DNA of 44,949 nucleotides from GCA-002840305 sp964609365 (GCA_964609365.1 CAZSRC010000003.1:1-44949); one strand, 5' to 3'. Numbered from the stretch's first letter, positions 6,729 through 15,679 are shown. Translations and numbers: made by a program. The notes: generated by a model from the sequence alone, not told the origin.

Positions 6729-8375
6729 ATGAATCTAGATCAACAAAAAGTTAAGAATATTTTAATTTCAGCTAGTTATTTAACAAAGCAAGAACTAGAA
6801 AAAGCTGAAAAAAATATACTAAATAGTAATCTTTCTTTTGTTGATTATTTAATAGATAACGGTCTCTTAACTAAGAAGTTATTAGGACAAGCTATTGCCG
6901 AATCTGAAAATGTTCCTTATTTAGATCTTAGATCAAATATGCCTGCTTATGAGCAGATTTTAAAAATACCAGAAGATGTTGCCAAAGAATATAGGGTTAT
7001 TTTAATAAAGGAATCAGATAATAAAATGTTTTTTACTTCTGATAACATAGAGTTAGCCAGAGCTCTTTTTTCTAAAATGGCTGACTCAGCTCCTTCAGAA
7101 AATATTATATTATCTTATTCTTTGCCCGAAGATTTAGATTTTGTTTTGGATTATTTTTATAAAAAACCATTAAAAACAAGATTTAATGAAATTATTAATA
7201 CTGGAAAAAGAGTTGCTCAAGAAATAGTAGAGGAAATTTTTAAAGATGCACTTTTTTATAATTCCTCTGATATACATTTTGAGCCACAAAGAACAGATGC
7301 TATTATACGTTTCAGGGTTGATGGGGTTTTGCAAGAAGCAGGAAGGGTCTCCAAGGAGTATTATAATAATATTTTAAACTTCGTAAAGGTGCAAAGCGAT
7401 CTCAGAATAGATGAACATCATTCGGCCCAAGATGGTTCTATGAAATATACTTTTGAAAAACAAGAAATCGATTTAAGAATTTCTATAATCCCAGTTATTT
7501 ATGGAGAAAAAATAGTTATCAGAGTTTTAGCCAAGTATATTAAAGGTTTTAATTTACATGAAATTGGTTTAGAGAAAAAAGATCGAGACATAATTAGACA
7601 AGAAATAAAGAGACCTTTTGGCATGATTTTAGCATCGGGTCCAACTGGAAGTGGTAAATCAACTACTTTGTATACTTTATTAAAATTATTAAACAATCCA
7701 AGAATAAACATAACAACACTTGAAGATCCTGTTGAATATAGAATAAAAGGGGTTAATCAAATTCAGGTTAATCCAAGTGCTAATATTACTTTTTTGAAGG
7801 GTCTTAGATCAATAGTTCGTCAAGATCCAGATATTATTATGGTTGGCGAAATTAGAGATAATGAAACAGCTGAAATGGCTGTAAATTCAGCATTGACTGG
7901 TCATTTACTTTTTTCTTCTTTTCATGCTAATGATGCTGCGACTACAGTAGCCAGACTTCTAGATATGAAAATAGAGCCATTTTTATTAGCATCAACTCTT
8001 AGAATGGTCGTCGCTCAAAGATTAGTTAGAAAGTTATGTGAAAAATGTCGCTATAGTATTAATGTTAATAAAGAAGAATTGGAAAATTATCACAAGGGTG
8101 TATCAAAATATTTTAAAAAAGAAAATAACACTATTTTTAGGTCGCATGGTTGCGAATCTTGTGGTTTTACTGGATATAAGGGTCGTATTGCAATTTTTGA
8201 AATAATTGTAAACACTTTAGAAATGCAAGACTTGATTTTAAAAAAACCATCTTCTAAACAAATTTTTGAATTAGCTCAAAAACAAGGATCCACCTCTCTT
8301 TTTGGGGATGGAATTAATAAAGTAAAAAATGGAATAACATCCATAGAGGATTTGCTTCGCGTTGCTTTACCATAA
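6729..8375 (+). CDS. pilB: Type IV pilus assembly ATPase PilB (GspE family)
   Basis: Hexameric ATPase that powers pilin extraction and filament growth at the cytoplasmic face of the membrane. Its 548 residues carry an N-terminal GspE/PilB domain (KNILISASYLTKQELEKAE... SENVPYLDL), then the SDIHFEP and RFRVDG segments, Walker A GPTGSGKST (about 304-312), the Asp box TTLEDPVEY, Walker B IIMVGEIRDNETAE and the His box region GHLLFSSFHANDA. Two CxxC pairs (CEKC, CESC) form the zinc knuckle typical of PilB and GspE rather than PilT. It is followed 13 bases later by pilC. Confidence 0.96.
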   Translation: MNLDQQKVKNILISASYLTKQELEKAEKNILNSNLSFVDYLIDNGLLTKKLLGQAIAESENVPYLDLRSNMPAYEQILKIPEDVAKEYRVILIKESDNKMFFTSDNIELARALFSKMADSAPSENIILSYSLPEDLDFVLDYFYKKPLKTRFNEIINTGKRVAQEIVEEIFKDALFYNSSDIHFEPQRTDAIIRFRVDGVLQEAGRVSKEYYNNILNFVKVQSDLRIDEHHSAQDGSMKYTFEKQEIDLRISIIPVIYGEKIVIRVLAKYIKGFNLHEIGLEKKDRDIIRQEIKRPFGMILASGPTGSGKSTTLYTLLKLLNNPRINITTLEDPVEYRIKGVNQIQVNPSANITFLKGLRSIVRQDPDIIMVGEIRDNETAEMAVNSALTGHLLFSSFHANDAATTVARLLDMKIEPFLLASTLRMVVAQRLVRKLCEKCRYSINVNKEELENYHKGVSKYFKKENNTIFRSHGCESCGFTGYKGRIAIFEIIVNTLEMQDLILKKPSSKQIFELAQKQGSTSLFGDGINKVKNGITSIEDLLRVALP

Positions 8376-8388
8376 TTAAAATATTTAT

Positions 8389-9045
8389 ATGTTTTCTAGA
8401 AACTCAAAAAATAAAGATTATTTTATTGAAAATTTATCTATTTTGGTTGATGCTGATGTTAATATTTCAGAGGCTTTATCTATAATAGATTTTGGAATTA
8501 AAGATAAATATTTTAAAAGAAAAATAAATTTTATAAAAGAAAGTGTAGACTCTGGTTTTAATCTTTGGCAGTCCTTAGAAAAGTCCAAAATTTTTTCTCA
8601 TAGAGATATTTCTTTAATTATGATTGGCGAAGAATCCGGAAGACTAGCTGAAAATTTAAAAATATTATCAGATCAACATCAAAAAGAAAAAATGTTTCGC
8701 AGTAAGGTTTATTCAGCCTTAATGTATCCAAGTATTGTTTTGTTTATGGTTATTGTGATAGGAATGGGGATGAGTTGGTTTCTTTTACCAAGGCTGGCAA
8801 GTGTTTTTTCTCAATTAGATATTCCACTACCTCTTATAACTAAAATAATGATATCATTCGGTTTATTTTTCCAAGATTATGGAGCTATATTTTTTCCAAT
8901 ATCCTTTATTTTAATAGTAACTATTTTTTATTTTGTATTCTTTCATAAAAAAACAAAGAGAATAGGTCAATCTTTTTTATTTGATTTTTTTATAACCAAG
9001 AGACTTATTTTGGAGTCTGAATTATCTAGATTTGGTTTTATTTAG
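8389..9045 (+). CDS. pilC: Type IV pilus inner-membrane platform PilC, N-terminal part (frame broken)
   Basis: Codes for the first T2SSF/PilC domain: FIENLSILVDADVNISEAL, GEESGRLAENL, then the membrane helices (YPSIVLFMVIVIGMGMSWFL and a second hydrophobic pair). It ends at a TAG (9043-9045) in ELSRFGFI, exactly where PilC proteins continue R-F-x-x-x-LGTLL into the second domain. The missing sequence continues in the -1 frame from 9036, so the gene is interrupted by loss of one base (or read through by a -1 shift on the T run at 9036-9039). The usual short N-terminal tail of PilC is absent, so this is a compact form. PilC is the platform that PilB drives. Confidence 0.85.
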   Translation: MFSRNSKNKDYFIENLSILVDADVNISEALSIIDFGIKDKYFKRKINFIKESVDSGFNLWQSLEKSKIFSHRDISLIMIGEESGRLAENLKILSDQHQKEKMFRSKVYSALMYPSIVLFMVIVIGMGMSWFLLPRLASVFSQLDIPLPLITKIMISFGLFFQDYGAIFFPISFILIVTIFYFVFFHKKTKRIGQSFLFDFFITKRLILESELSRFGFI

Positions 9046-9440
9046 GAACTTTATTGGGAGCCGGATTTAGTATAACCGAAGCTCTAAAATCAATGGAGCA
9101 ATCCTCACCTTTTTGGTTTTATAAAAACTTTTATCATTATTTATCTTTAAAAATATCAGAAGGAATATCCTTGAAAGATAGTTTTTCTGGTTATAAAAAT
9201 ATTAATAAGTTGATTCCTTTGCCAGTCCAGCAAATTATTTTTGTGGGAGAAAAATCTGGAAAGTTATCAGAATCTTTTTCTCGTATTGGAAAAAATTATG
9301 AAGATAAATTAGAGCTAACAACCAAAAACTTAACAATAATATTAGAACCAGTTCTTTTAGTTTTGGTTTGGCTTGGTGTGGTATTCTTGGCCTTAGCAAT
9401 TATTTTACCAGTTTATAATCTTATCGGACAGATTAATTAA
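9036..9440 (+). CDS. pilC: PilC, C-terminal part (continuation after frameshift)
   Basis: The second T2SSF domain of PilC, read in the -1 frame relative to the first part. It begins FYLGTLLGAGFSITEAL, matching the conserved start of this domain, and continues with GISLKDSF, VGEKSGKLSES and the C-terminal membrane helix TIILEPVLLVLVWLGVVFLA. There is no proper start codon: the open frame enters from 9036 and the first non-canonical candidate is a TTG near 9053. With the first part it adds up to about 350 residues. A single-base error, a real mutation or translational slippage would each explain it. Confidence 0.82.
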   Translation, partial: FYLGTLLGAGFSITEALKSMEQSSPFWFYKNFYHYLSLKISEGISLKDSFSGYKNINKLIPLPVQQIIFVGEKSGKLSESFSRIGKNYEDKLELTTKNLTIILEPVLLVLVWLGVVFLALAIILPVYNLIGQIN

Positions 9441-9445
9441 TAATT

Positions 9446-9895
9446 ATGAGTTTATTTTCTTCTAAGAAAAAAGCATTTACCTTAATCGAATTAATTTTAG
9501 TTTTTGCTTTAATAGCAATTAGCTCAGCTATTGTTTCTCCAATTTATTTTTCAGCAAAAAATTCAGATGATTTAGAAAATTATTCAGATTTAGTAACATC
9601 TTCTTTGCGCAAGGCTCAAATTTTATCAATGGCAATTTCAGAGGATTCTTCATGGGGTGTAAAAATAGAAAATGATAAAATTATTCTTTTTAAGGGTAAT
9701 CAATATTCATCTCGAGATATATCATGGGATGAATTTTTTAATTTAGGAAAAACAGTTAAATTTTCTGGTTTAAATGAGGTGGTTTTTTATAAGCTATCAG
9801 GAAGACCAAGGCAATCCGGAGATATTATTTTGCAAATTAATGATGGAAGAAACTCTACTATTAATATAAATGATTTTGGTTTGATTAGTTATTAA
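9446..9895 (+). CDS. Type IV pseudopilin, GspH/FimT-like
   Basis: A 149-residue prepilin. The class III signal is KKKAFTLIELILVFALIAI: a short basic leader, cleavage before the hydrophobic helix, and glutamate at +5 of the mature protein. The C-terminal part (SLRKAQILSMAISEDSSWGV, then a beta-rich region) resembles GspH/FimT minor pseudopilins that help prime pilus assembly. The prepilin peptidase needed to process it is not in this window. It is six bases after pilC and seven before the giant pilin. Confidence 0.85.
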   Translation: MSLFSSKKKAFTLIELILVFALIAISSAIVSPIYFSAKNSDDLENYSDLVTSSLRKAQILSMAISEDSSWGVKIENDKIILFKGNQYSSRDISWDEFFNLGKTVKFSGLNEVVFYKLSGRPRQSGDIILQINDGRNSTININDFGLISY

Positions 9896-9901
9896 TTTTA
9901 T

Positions 9902-12900
9902 ATGAAAAATATTTCTAAAAAATTAAAAGGTTTCGGAGCACTAGAATTAATACTTGCCGGTTCAATTTTTGTTTTAATAGTTGTTTCTGTTTCAGGGCTT
10001 TTGCTTTATGGAAGAGATTCTCTTGATAAAGACAACCTTTCGTCTAGAGCATCTTTATTAGCTAATGAAGCGTTATCTGCTATTGAAGATATTAGATCAA
10101 TTTCCTTTTCTGAATTAATTGATGGTGTCCATGGACTTCATTTTTCAGGTGGTCAGTGGAGTTTATTAGGTGAAAGTGATCAAAGAGATGGTTTTACTAG
10201 GAGAGTTACTATATCAAGTATTTCGGATAATGAAAAAAAAGTTAGCATTGATGTTAGTTGGTTTAAAAAATTTAGTAGACTGGGTAAAATCTCCCTAACC
10301 AAATACTTTACTAGATGGAATGAGCTAGCTCCTGTTTCTTGGTGGAATAATAATTGGCGCTGTAAACAACTAATAGAAATAAATAATTCTTCCACACAAA
10401 ATTTAAGTAATTATCAAACTCTTCTCACTATAAATACTGCAAGCCTAATCAATGATGAAAAATTAAAAAGTGATTGCTCTGATCTTAGATTTATTGACTC
10501 CAATGAAACAGTTGAGCTTAGTTATTTTCTTGAACCAAATACTTGCAATAGCACTGAAACAAAAGTTTGGGTTAAAATTCCAACAATACCAAATCTGGAA
10601 ATAAAAAATATTTTTCTTTATTATAACAATCCCTTAGCTCTATCTCATAGCAGTGCTGCAAATACTTTTATTAGAAATATAAGTGATGATTCTTTGGTTT
10701 TAGACCTTCCTTTAGATGAAGGTGTAGGACTCTCGACTAATGATTTTTCCAGTAATAATAATCACGGAACTATTAATAATACCAGCTGGACAAGTGGTAA
10801 ATTTTCTCAAGCACTAGATTTTAATGGTAATAATAGCCAACTTAGTATAAATAATGATACTTCTTTAAATAATTTATCTGAAATTAATATTTCTGCTTGG
10901 GTTAATAGAAATAAATTAAATAATTTTGAAAGTATTATTTCTAAAGCTGCTTATTCTTTAAATATAGGAGCTGATGATTATCCTTATTTAGAATTAATTT
11001 CCGGAACAGAAACAATTACTGATGTTGGAAGAATAGGTGGAGAAAGCTATGCTCAATCCCTAGTTGTTTATAATGGCAAGCTTTATGCTGGCTCTGGTAC
11101 AAATGGAACTGTTTATCGTTATGATGGTGAAACAACTTGGAGCAGTCTTGGTAGGCCGGGTGGAACTAGTAATTCCTATGCTTTATCCATGGTTGTTTTT
11201 GATGGTGATTTATATGTTGGAACTAGAAACTCTGGAAGAGTTTATCGTTATGACGGAGGTACCAATTGGATTGATATTGGTAGACTAGGTTCAAATACTT
11301 ATGTAAATTCTTTAGTTGTTTTTAATGGTTCTTTATATGGTGGAACTTATAATACCGGAAGAGTTTATCGTTATGACGGAGGTACGACTTGGACTGATGT
11401 CGGGAGACTTGGAACACAGACTTATGTTCAATCAATGATTGTTTATAATAATAATCTTTACGCAGGATCTGGAACTGGTGGAAGGGTTTATCGTTATGAT
11501 GGTGGCACAACCTGGACTGATATTGGTAGGCTAGCCAGTAATACTTATGTTCATTCTTTAGTTGTTTTCAATGGCTCTTTATATGGCGGAGCTTTTAATA
11601 CAGGAAGAGTTTATCGCTATGATGGAGGTACAACCTGGACTGATATTGGCAGACTTGGCTCTGAAACCTATGTTTATTCCATGGCTGTTTATAATGGAAA
11701 TTTATATGCCGCCGGAAGAAACAATGCTAGAGTTTATCGTTATAATGGAGTAAACTCTTGGACAGATATTGGAAGATTGGGTTCAAATACCTATGCTCTT
11801 TCTATGGCTGTCTATGATGGAAAGCTTTATGTTGGAACATTTAACTCTGGTAGAGTTTATTCTATAGGAAATGGTCTAGCTGTTTATTCTAGTGAGAAAA
11901 TAGCAACCAATACTTGGACTTACTTAAGTGGAAGCTATGATGGTTCAGTTGCTAGCTTGTATATAAATAATCAAGAAAGAGCTTCTACAAGTAGATCTAT
12001 CAGCATAGCTAATAATAGTCTTGATTTAAAAATAGGGTCTTCTTATGGCTCTGCTGGAACCTCTTTATCATCTTCTCATTTTTCAGGAAAAATAGATAAA
12101 ATTCAAATTTATAATAGAGCCTTAATTTTTGAAGAAATTTCTGATCTATATAATGGCTATGGTCAGGCTATTTTAAATTATCCAAAAAAAGTTTTAATAA
12201 GAAAATATTCAAATGAAAATTTATTAACAAACTTTGGAGCAGAATTTTGTTTAGCGGAAAAATCTTGGTGGGATAATAATTGGATTTATAAAAGAAAAAT
12301 AGACATAGATAATTCTACCAATTCACAAGAAATGACAGATTATCAAATTTTATTAAATATAAATACAGAGGAATTAATTAATCAAAGCAAGTTAAATGCT
12401 GATTGTAGTGATTTAAGATTTGTTAATTCAGAAGAGTTAGCTGAGCTATCTTTTTGGATAGAGCCAAATACTTGCAATAGTACCGAAACAAAAATTTGGT
12501 TAAAAGTTCCTTTAATAAGAAGTTTAAGCAGCGAATTTGTTTATCTTTATTATGGAAATGAGCTAGCTAATTCTGTTAGCAGTATTCCAAATACTTTTAT
12601 AAGGGAGATAAATGGTTTGGATCCTTTAGTTTTGGACACCCCCTTTGATGAGGATTCCGGTTCTATTGCTAATGATTTTTCTGGAAATAATAATAATGGA
12701 AATATTAGCAATGCTAATAGAGTTCCCGGTAGATTTTATCAAGCTCTAAATTTTAATGGATCAAATAGTTTTGTTGAGGTTTTAAATAGCCCAAGTCTTA
12801 ATATGAGTTCAGCCATTAGTATTGCTGCTTGGGTAAAGTGGAATATTAATCCTAGTTCTGGAGCTCAATGGGCATCAATAGTTAATAAAAATATAGACAA

Positions 12901-13711
12901 TCAATATAGGTTACACCATAATAGCTCTAATTCTGCTTTTGAGTTTGCGATTAGAACTGCTAATAATCGTTGGGTTGTTAGCAATACTTCTCCAGTTCAA
13001 GATGTTTGGTATTTTGTGGTTGGTACTTATGATGGCAGTAATGTAAGAATTTATGTTGATGGACAGCTAGAGAACAGTGTTGGTCATTCTGGCGCCTTGT
13101 CTAATTCTAGTAGTAATTTAAGAATTGGTAGCAGATCAGGTGGGGATAGATTTTTTAATGGATTAATTGATAAAGTCCAAATTTATAACAAGGCATTAAG
13201 TTCTGAAGAAATTTTAGACCTCTATAATTCTTATGGTCAAACAAGTCTAAATTATCCCGGCAAGGTTTTGGTTAGAAAGTTTTATGAAGAAAATTTAATA
13301 TTTAATATTAATGAAGAAGTTTCTTACATAGAAGAAGATGATAGCAATGAACAATCTGATTATTTTTCAATAGATGCAACTAATATTTCCGCAAGCGGTT
13401 CAAATGTTATTAATATTTTTTTGGGAAATAGTAGTTCTCTCGATTTAGAATTGAGCTCCATAGATTTATCTTGGACAGGAAGCCCATCTTCTCAATTAAG
13501 GGAAATTTTTATAGATGATGTTTCTATTTGGTCTGGGAATATTAGCTCTACTAATGCTGCTTTTTTAAATCCTCATATTTTAAGCCCATCTTTGAATTCT
13601 TATGACTTAAAATTAAGATTCCAGCATAGTTTTAATGGGCGAACTATTAATTATATAAATTTTAATTTTTCCGATGGCTCATCAAAAGCTATTAATAATA
13701 TTAGTTTATGA
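9902..13711 (+). CDS. Giant minor pilin: prepilin + DUF2341/LamG modules with nested seven-bladed propeller
   Basis: A 1269-residue protein beginning with a prepilin signal (KLKG/FGALELILAG, E at +5) and a PilV-like pilin domain to about residue 140. Then come DUF2341 (about 147-250), a LamG/concanavalin-like domain whose halves (about 265-372 and 659-760) are split by seven 41-residue repeats (372-658, consensus WTDIGRLGSNTYV...GRVYRYDGGTT), a second DUF2341 (about 788-905), an uninterrupted second LamG (about 905-1109) and a beta-rich C-terminus. The two DUF2341-LamG modules are clearly duplicates (NTCNSTETKVW and NTCNSTETKIW). It probably sits at the pilus tip as an adhesin binding glycans or surfaces; that role is inferred. 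It ends TGA, overlapping the next ATG. Confidence 0.92.
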   Translation: MKNISKKLKGFGALELILAGSIFVLIVVSVSGLLLYGRDSLDKDNLSSRASLLANEALSAIEDIRSISFSELIDGVHGLHFSGGQWSLLGESDQRDGFTRRVTISSISDNEKKVSIDVSWFKKFSRLGKISLTKYFTRWNELAPVSWWNNNWRCKQLIEINNSSTQNLSNYQTLLTINTASLINDEKLKSDCSDLRFIDSNETVELSYFLEPNTCNSTETKVWVKIPTIPNLEIKNIFLYYNNPLALSHSSAANTFIRNISDDSLVLDLPLDEGVGLSTNDFSSNNNHGTINNTSWTSGKFSQALDFNGNNSQLSINNDTSLNNLSEINISAWVNRNKLNNFESIISKAAYSLNIGADDYPYLELISGTETITDVGRIGGESYAQSLVVYNGKLYAGSGTNGTVYRYDGETTWSSLGRPGGTSNSYALSMVVFDGDLYVGTRNSGRVYRYDGGTNWIDIGRLGSNTYVNSLVVFNGSLYGGTYNTGRVYRYDGGTTWTDVGRLGTQTYVQSMIVYNNNLYAGSGTGGRVYRYDGGTTWTDIGRLASNTYVHSLVVFNGSLYGGAFNTGRVYRYDGGTTWTDIGRLGSETYVYSMAVYNGNLYAAGRNNARVYRYNGVNSWTDIGRLGSNTYALSMAVYDGKLYVGTFNSGRVYSIGNGLAVYSSEKIATNTWTYLSGSYDGSVASLYINNQERASTSRSISIANNSLDLKIGSSYGSAGTSLSSSHFSGKIDKIQIYNRALIFEEISDLYNGYGQAILNYPKKVLIRKYSNENLLTNFGAEFCLAEKSWWDNNWIYKRKIDIDNSTNSQEMTDYQILLNINTEELINQSKLNADCSDLRFVNSEELAELSFWIEPNTCNSTETKIWLKVPLIRSLSSEFVYLYYGNELANSVSSIPNTFIREINGLDPLVLDTPFDEDSGSIANDFSGNNNNGNISNANRVPGRFYQALNFNGSNSFVEVLNSPSLNMSSAISIAAWVKWNINPSSGAQWASIVNKNIDNQYRLHHNSSNSAFEFAIRTANNRWVVSNTSPVQDVWYFVVGTYDGSNVRIYVDGQLENSVGHSGALSNSSSNLRIGSRSGGDRFFNGLIDKVQIYNKALSSEEILDLYNSYGQTSLNYPGKVLVRKFYEENLIFNINEEVSYIEEDDSNEQSDYFSIDATNISASGSNVINIFLGNSSSLDLELSSIDLSWTGSPSSQLREIFIDDVSIWSGNISSTNAAFLNPHILSPSLNSYDLKLRFQHSFNGRTINYINFNFSDGSSKAINNISL
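11015..11876 (+). repeat. Seven tandem 123-base repeats coding propeller blades
   Basis: Seven in-frame units of about 123 bases encode the blades of the nested propeller. The core GTTTATCGTTATGATGG and variants recur in units 1-6; the last unit is truncated at VYS. The close similarity at DNA level indicates fairly recent expansion by recombination. Confidence 0.9.
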
Positions 13712-14226
13712 TTAAAAATTTTTCAAAACAAAAAAAAGGCTTCACTTTAATAGAGTTTATATTTTATATTGCCTTATTTTCTGTTTTTTTTGTTTCATTA
13801 TTTTTTATACTAGATATGTCTTATAAAAATAAAATTAAAAATAGGGCAGTATTAGAGGTTGAGCAACAAGCTTTGTTTATTAGTCAGACCATAGGCCAAG
13901 AAATAAGAAATGCTCAGTTAATTAATATTCCTAGTGAATCTAATTCTTCTTCTACTTTATCTCTAGAGTCTTTTGATTTAAATAGAAACCCAATAATTTT
14001 TTATTTATCAGATAATAAAATTTTTTTATCTGAAAATTCAAATACTCACAATATTAGCTCTGATAGGGTTTCTTTAAATAATTTAAATTTCGAAAATAGT
14101 TCAGTTGTTGATGGAATTCAAAAAGTTAGTTTCTCCTTTAACTTATCCTATAAATCTAATTCTCAAAAAATTGAATATCAATATGATAAGGATTTTTTTG
14201 GCGAGTTTAATTTAAATAAAAAATAA
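13708..14226 (+). CDS. Type IV minor pilin, PilW/GspJ-like
   Basis: 172 residues with a clear prepilin signal (KQKKGFTLIEFIFYIALFSV; G/F cleavage, E at +5) followed by an N-terminal helix with EVEQQALFISQTIGQEIRNA, the pattern of GspJ/PilW minor pilins, and a beta-rich C-terminal half. The ATG overlaps the TGA of the giant pilin (ATGA), which suggests translational coupling and a shared tip complex. Class is inferred from helix pattern and position. Confidence 0.85.
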   Translation: MIKNFSKQKKGFTLIEFIFYIALFSVFFVSLFFILDMSYKNKIKNRAVLEVEQQALFISQTIGQEIRNAQLINIPSESNSSSTLSLESFDLNRNPIIFYLSDNKIFLSENSNTHNISSDRVSLNNLNFENSSVVDGIQKVSFSFNLSYKSNSQKIEYQYDKDFFGEFNLNKK

Positions 14227-14234
14227 AAATAAAT

Positions 14235-14621
14235 ATGAAAAAAGGTTTTGTCGCATTAATTAGTGTTATTATAGTAGGCTCTATAATATTATCAATTTCT
14301 ATATTTATGATTTTTATTAATTTAAATGCTTCTTATAGTGGCTTAATAATAAAAAACTCAGATCAAGCAAGATCACTGGCTCAAAGCTGTTCAGAATATG
14401 CTTTACAAAAAATAAAAGAAGAACCTAATTTTATTGGCTCTAACACTTTTTCTTTTTTAGAGGGCGCATGTTATTACGAAATTTTTAATAATGGCGATGA
14501 AAATAGAAGAATAAATTCTCAGGCTTTGGTAAAAAATATTAGCAGAAGAGAGGTTGTTATAATAAATCAGATTAGTCCAGATATTAATATAGAATCATGG
14601 CAAGAAGTTGCTGATTTTTAA
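14235..14621 (+). CDS. PilX/GspK-like pilus protein
   Basis: 128 residues. It starts MKKGFVALISVIIVGSIILS, a pilin-like leader in which the +5 glutamate is missing, as in GspK/PilX-type components. The following helix (NSDQARSLAQSCSEYALQKI) fits PilX, and two cysteines (SC, AC) could form a disulphide. It sits between the PilW-like gene and two further pilins, nine bases after the former. It is probably part of the tip-priming complex; function is inferred from context. Confidence 0.78.
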   Translation: MKKGFVALISVIIVGSIILSISIFMIFINLNASYSGLIIKNSDQARSLAQSCSEYALQKIKEEPNFIGSNTFSFLEGACYYEIFNNGDENRRINSQALVKNISRREVVIINQISPDINIESWQEVADF

Positions 14622-14646
14622 TTTTTTAAATATAGCATAATTAATT

Positions 14647-15096
14647 ATGATTTTTTTATTTAAAAAAAATAAAGCTTTTTCATCATTTGAATTATTTATT
14701 TCTATCATTATTTTAATAGCATTATTTTTAATAGTTTTTAGCTCGCTAAATCCAGTCAGAAAACTTTCCGAAACTAGAAATTCTCAAAGAATGATGGATG
14801 TTGATACTATAGCTAAAGCTGTTTATCAATATTCCATTGATCATGATGGAAATTTTCCAATAGGTATATCCGAAGAAGAAAAAGAAATTTGTCATTCTGA
14901 TAATTTTTTTTGCGAGGAGCCTTATGTAAATCTTTCTGAGATAACTATAAATGGAGTCTATTTATATAAAATTCCTGTCGATCCAGGAATAAAAAATTTA
15001 GAGACAAGTGGCTATACAATAAAAAAAGAATATGGTAGAATAATAGTGAGAGCTATAAAGGCTGAGTTAAATCAAAAAATAGAAGTTATTAAATAA
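14647..15096 (+). CDS. Type IV pilin-like protein, paralogue of the major pilin
   Basis: 149 residues. The leader KNKAFSSFELFISIIILIAL has glutamate at +5. The segment TRNSQRMMDVDTIAKAVYQY, followed by SIDHDGNFP, nearly repeats TRNSQRWVDVNTILNGVYQY...DNDGDLP in the next gene, so the two arose by duplication. The C-terminus (YLYKIPVDP... TIKKEYGRIIVRA) keeps the pilin beta-sheet pattern. The signal SSFE departs from TLIE/TLLE, which may make it a poorer peptidase substrate or a minor component. There are 71 AT-only-like bases before the next pilin. Confidence 0.83.
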   Translation: MIFLFKKNKAFSSFELFISIIILIALFLIVFSSLNPVRKLSETRNSQRMMDVDTIAKAVYQYSIDHDGNFPIGISEEEKEICHSDNFFCEEPYVNLSEITINGVYLYKIPVDPGIKNLETSGYTIKKEYGRIIVRAIKAELNQKIEVIK

Positions 15097-15167
15097 TTTT
15101 TTTTAAATAAATATAATTAAATATTTTTATAATAATAAAGTTATTTTACAAAAATATAAAAATTTTT

Positions 15168-15614
15168 ATGAACAAAAAAACACAAGGTTTCACTTTATTG
15201 GAAATCTTATTAGTTGTTGCTGCTTTGGTTATTTTAGCTAGTATCGTTATTTTAGCTATTAATCCAACTAAGCAATTAGCCGATACAAGAAATTCACAAA
15301 GATGGGTTGACGTAAACACTATTTTAAATGGAGTTTATCAATATGCTATTGATAACGACGGTGATCTTCCTGGTTCTGGTAGTATTGATGGAACATCAAA
15401 AACTATTTGTAAGGAAGGTCAAGCAGTTGGGGTTGGCTGTCAAGTTAGTCTAGATGAATTAATTCCAACATATTTAGTTTCAATTCCTTTTGATCCAAGA
15501 AGTTCAACAGCTTCATCAACCGGATATGAAATTTCAACAACAACTACTGCTAGTAGAGTAAAGGTAGAAGCTCCTAATGCTGAACAAAGTAAAACTATCG
15601 AGGTTACTAGGTAA
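15168..15614 (+). CDS. Probable major type IV pilin
   Basis: 148 residues with a textbook prepilin signal, MNKKTQGFTLLEILLVVAAL (G/F cleavage, E at +5), then TRNSQRWVDVNTILNGVYQY and a Ser/Thr-rich globular part containing two cysteines (ICKEG, GCQVS). Codons look slightly less AT-biased than in the minor pilins. It is the last pilus gene, with a 71-base leader region containing TATAAT (15128-15133) and a hairpin directly behind it, consistent with higher or separate expression. Calling it the major pilin is inference from these features. Confidence 0.85.
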   Translation: MNKKTQGFTLLEILLVVAALVILASIVILAINPTKQLADTRNSQRWVDVNTILNGVYQYAIDNDGDLPGSGSIDGTSKTICKEGQAVGVGCQVSLDELIPTYLVSIPFDPRSSTASSTGYEISTTTTASRVKVEAPNAEQSKTIEVTR

Positions 15615-15633
15615 TTAATTTTTTTAAGATTGT

Positions 15634-15671
15634 TTTTACAAAAGGCCTTTTAACAAGGGCCTTTTGTAAAA
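15634..15671 (+). terminator. Long GC-centred hairpin after the major pilin
   Basis: A perfect 14-base stem (TTTTACAAAAGGCC 15634-15647 with GGCCTTTTGTAAAA 15658-15671) around a ten-base loop. There is no T run directly after the stem, and the next ATG is only eight bases on, so it may be a leaky terminator or an mRNA-stabilising end rather than a full stop. Confidence 0.6.
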
Positions 15672-15679
15672 TTATAAAA

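Noticed and set aside
9036..9045. Programmed -1 frameshifting in pilC
   Set aside because: The site lacks a canonical X-XXY-YYZ heptamer and no downstream pseudoknot is evident. A single-base lesion is simpler, so I report the break but do not claim recoding.
11015..11876. Regular repeats that might be read as a CRISPR array
   Set aside because: The units are contiguous 123-base in-frame coding repeats with no unique spacers and no cas genes nearby.
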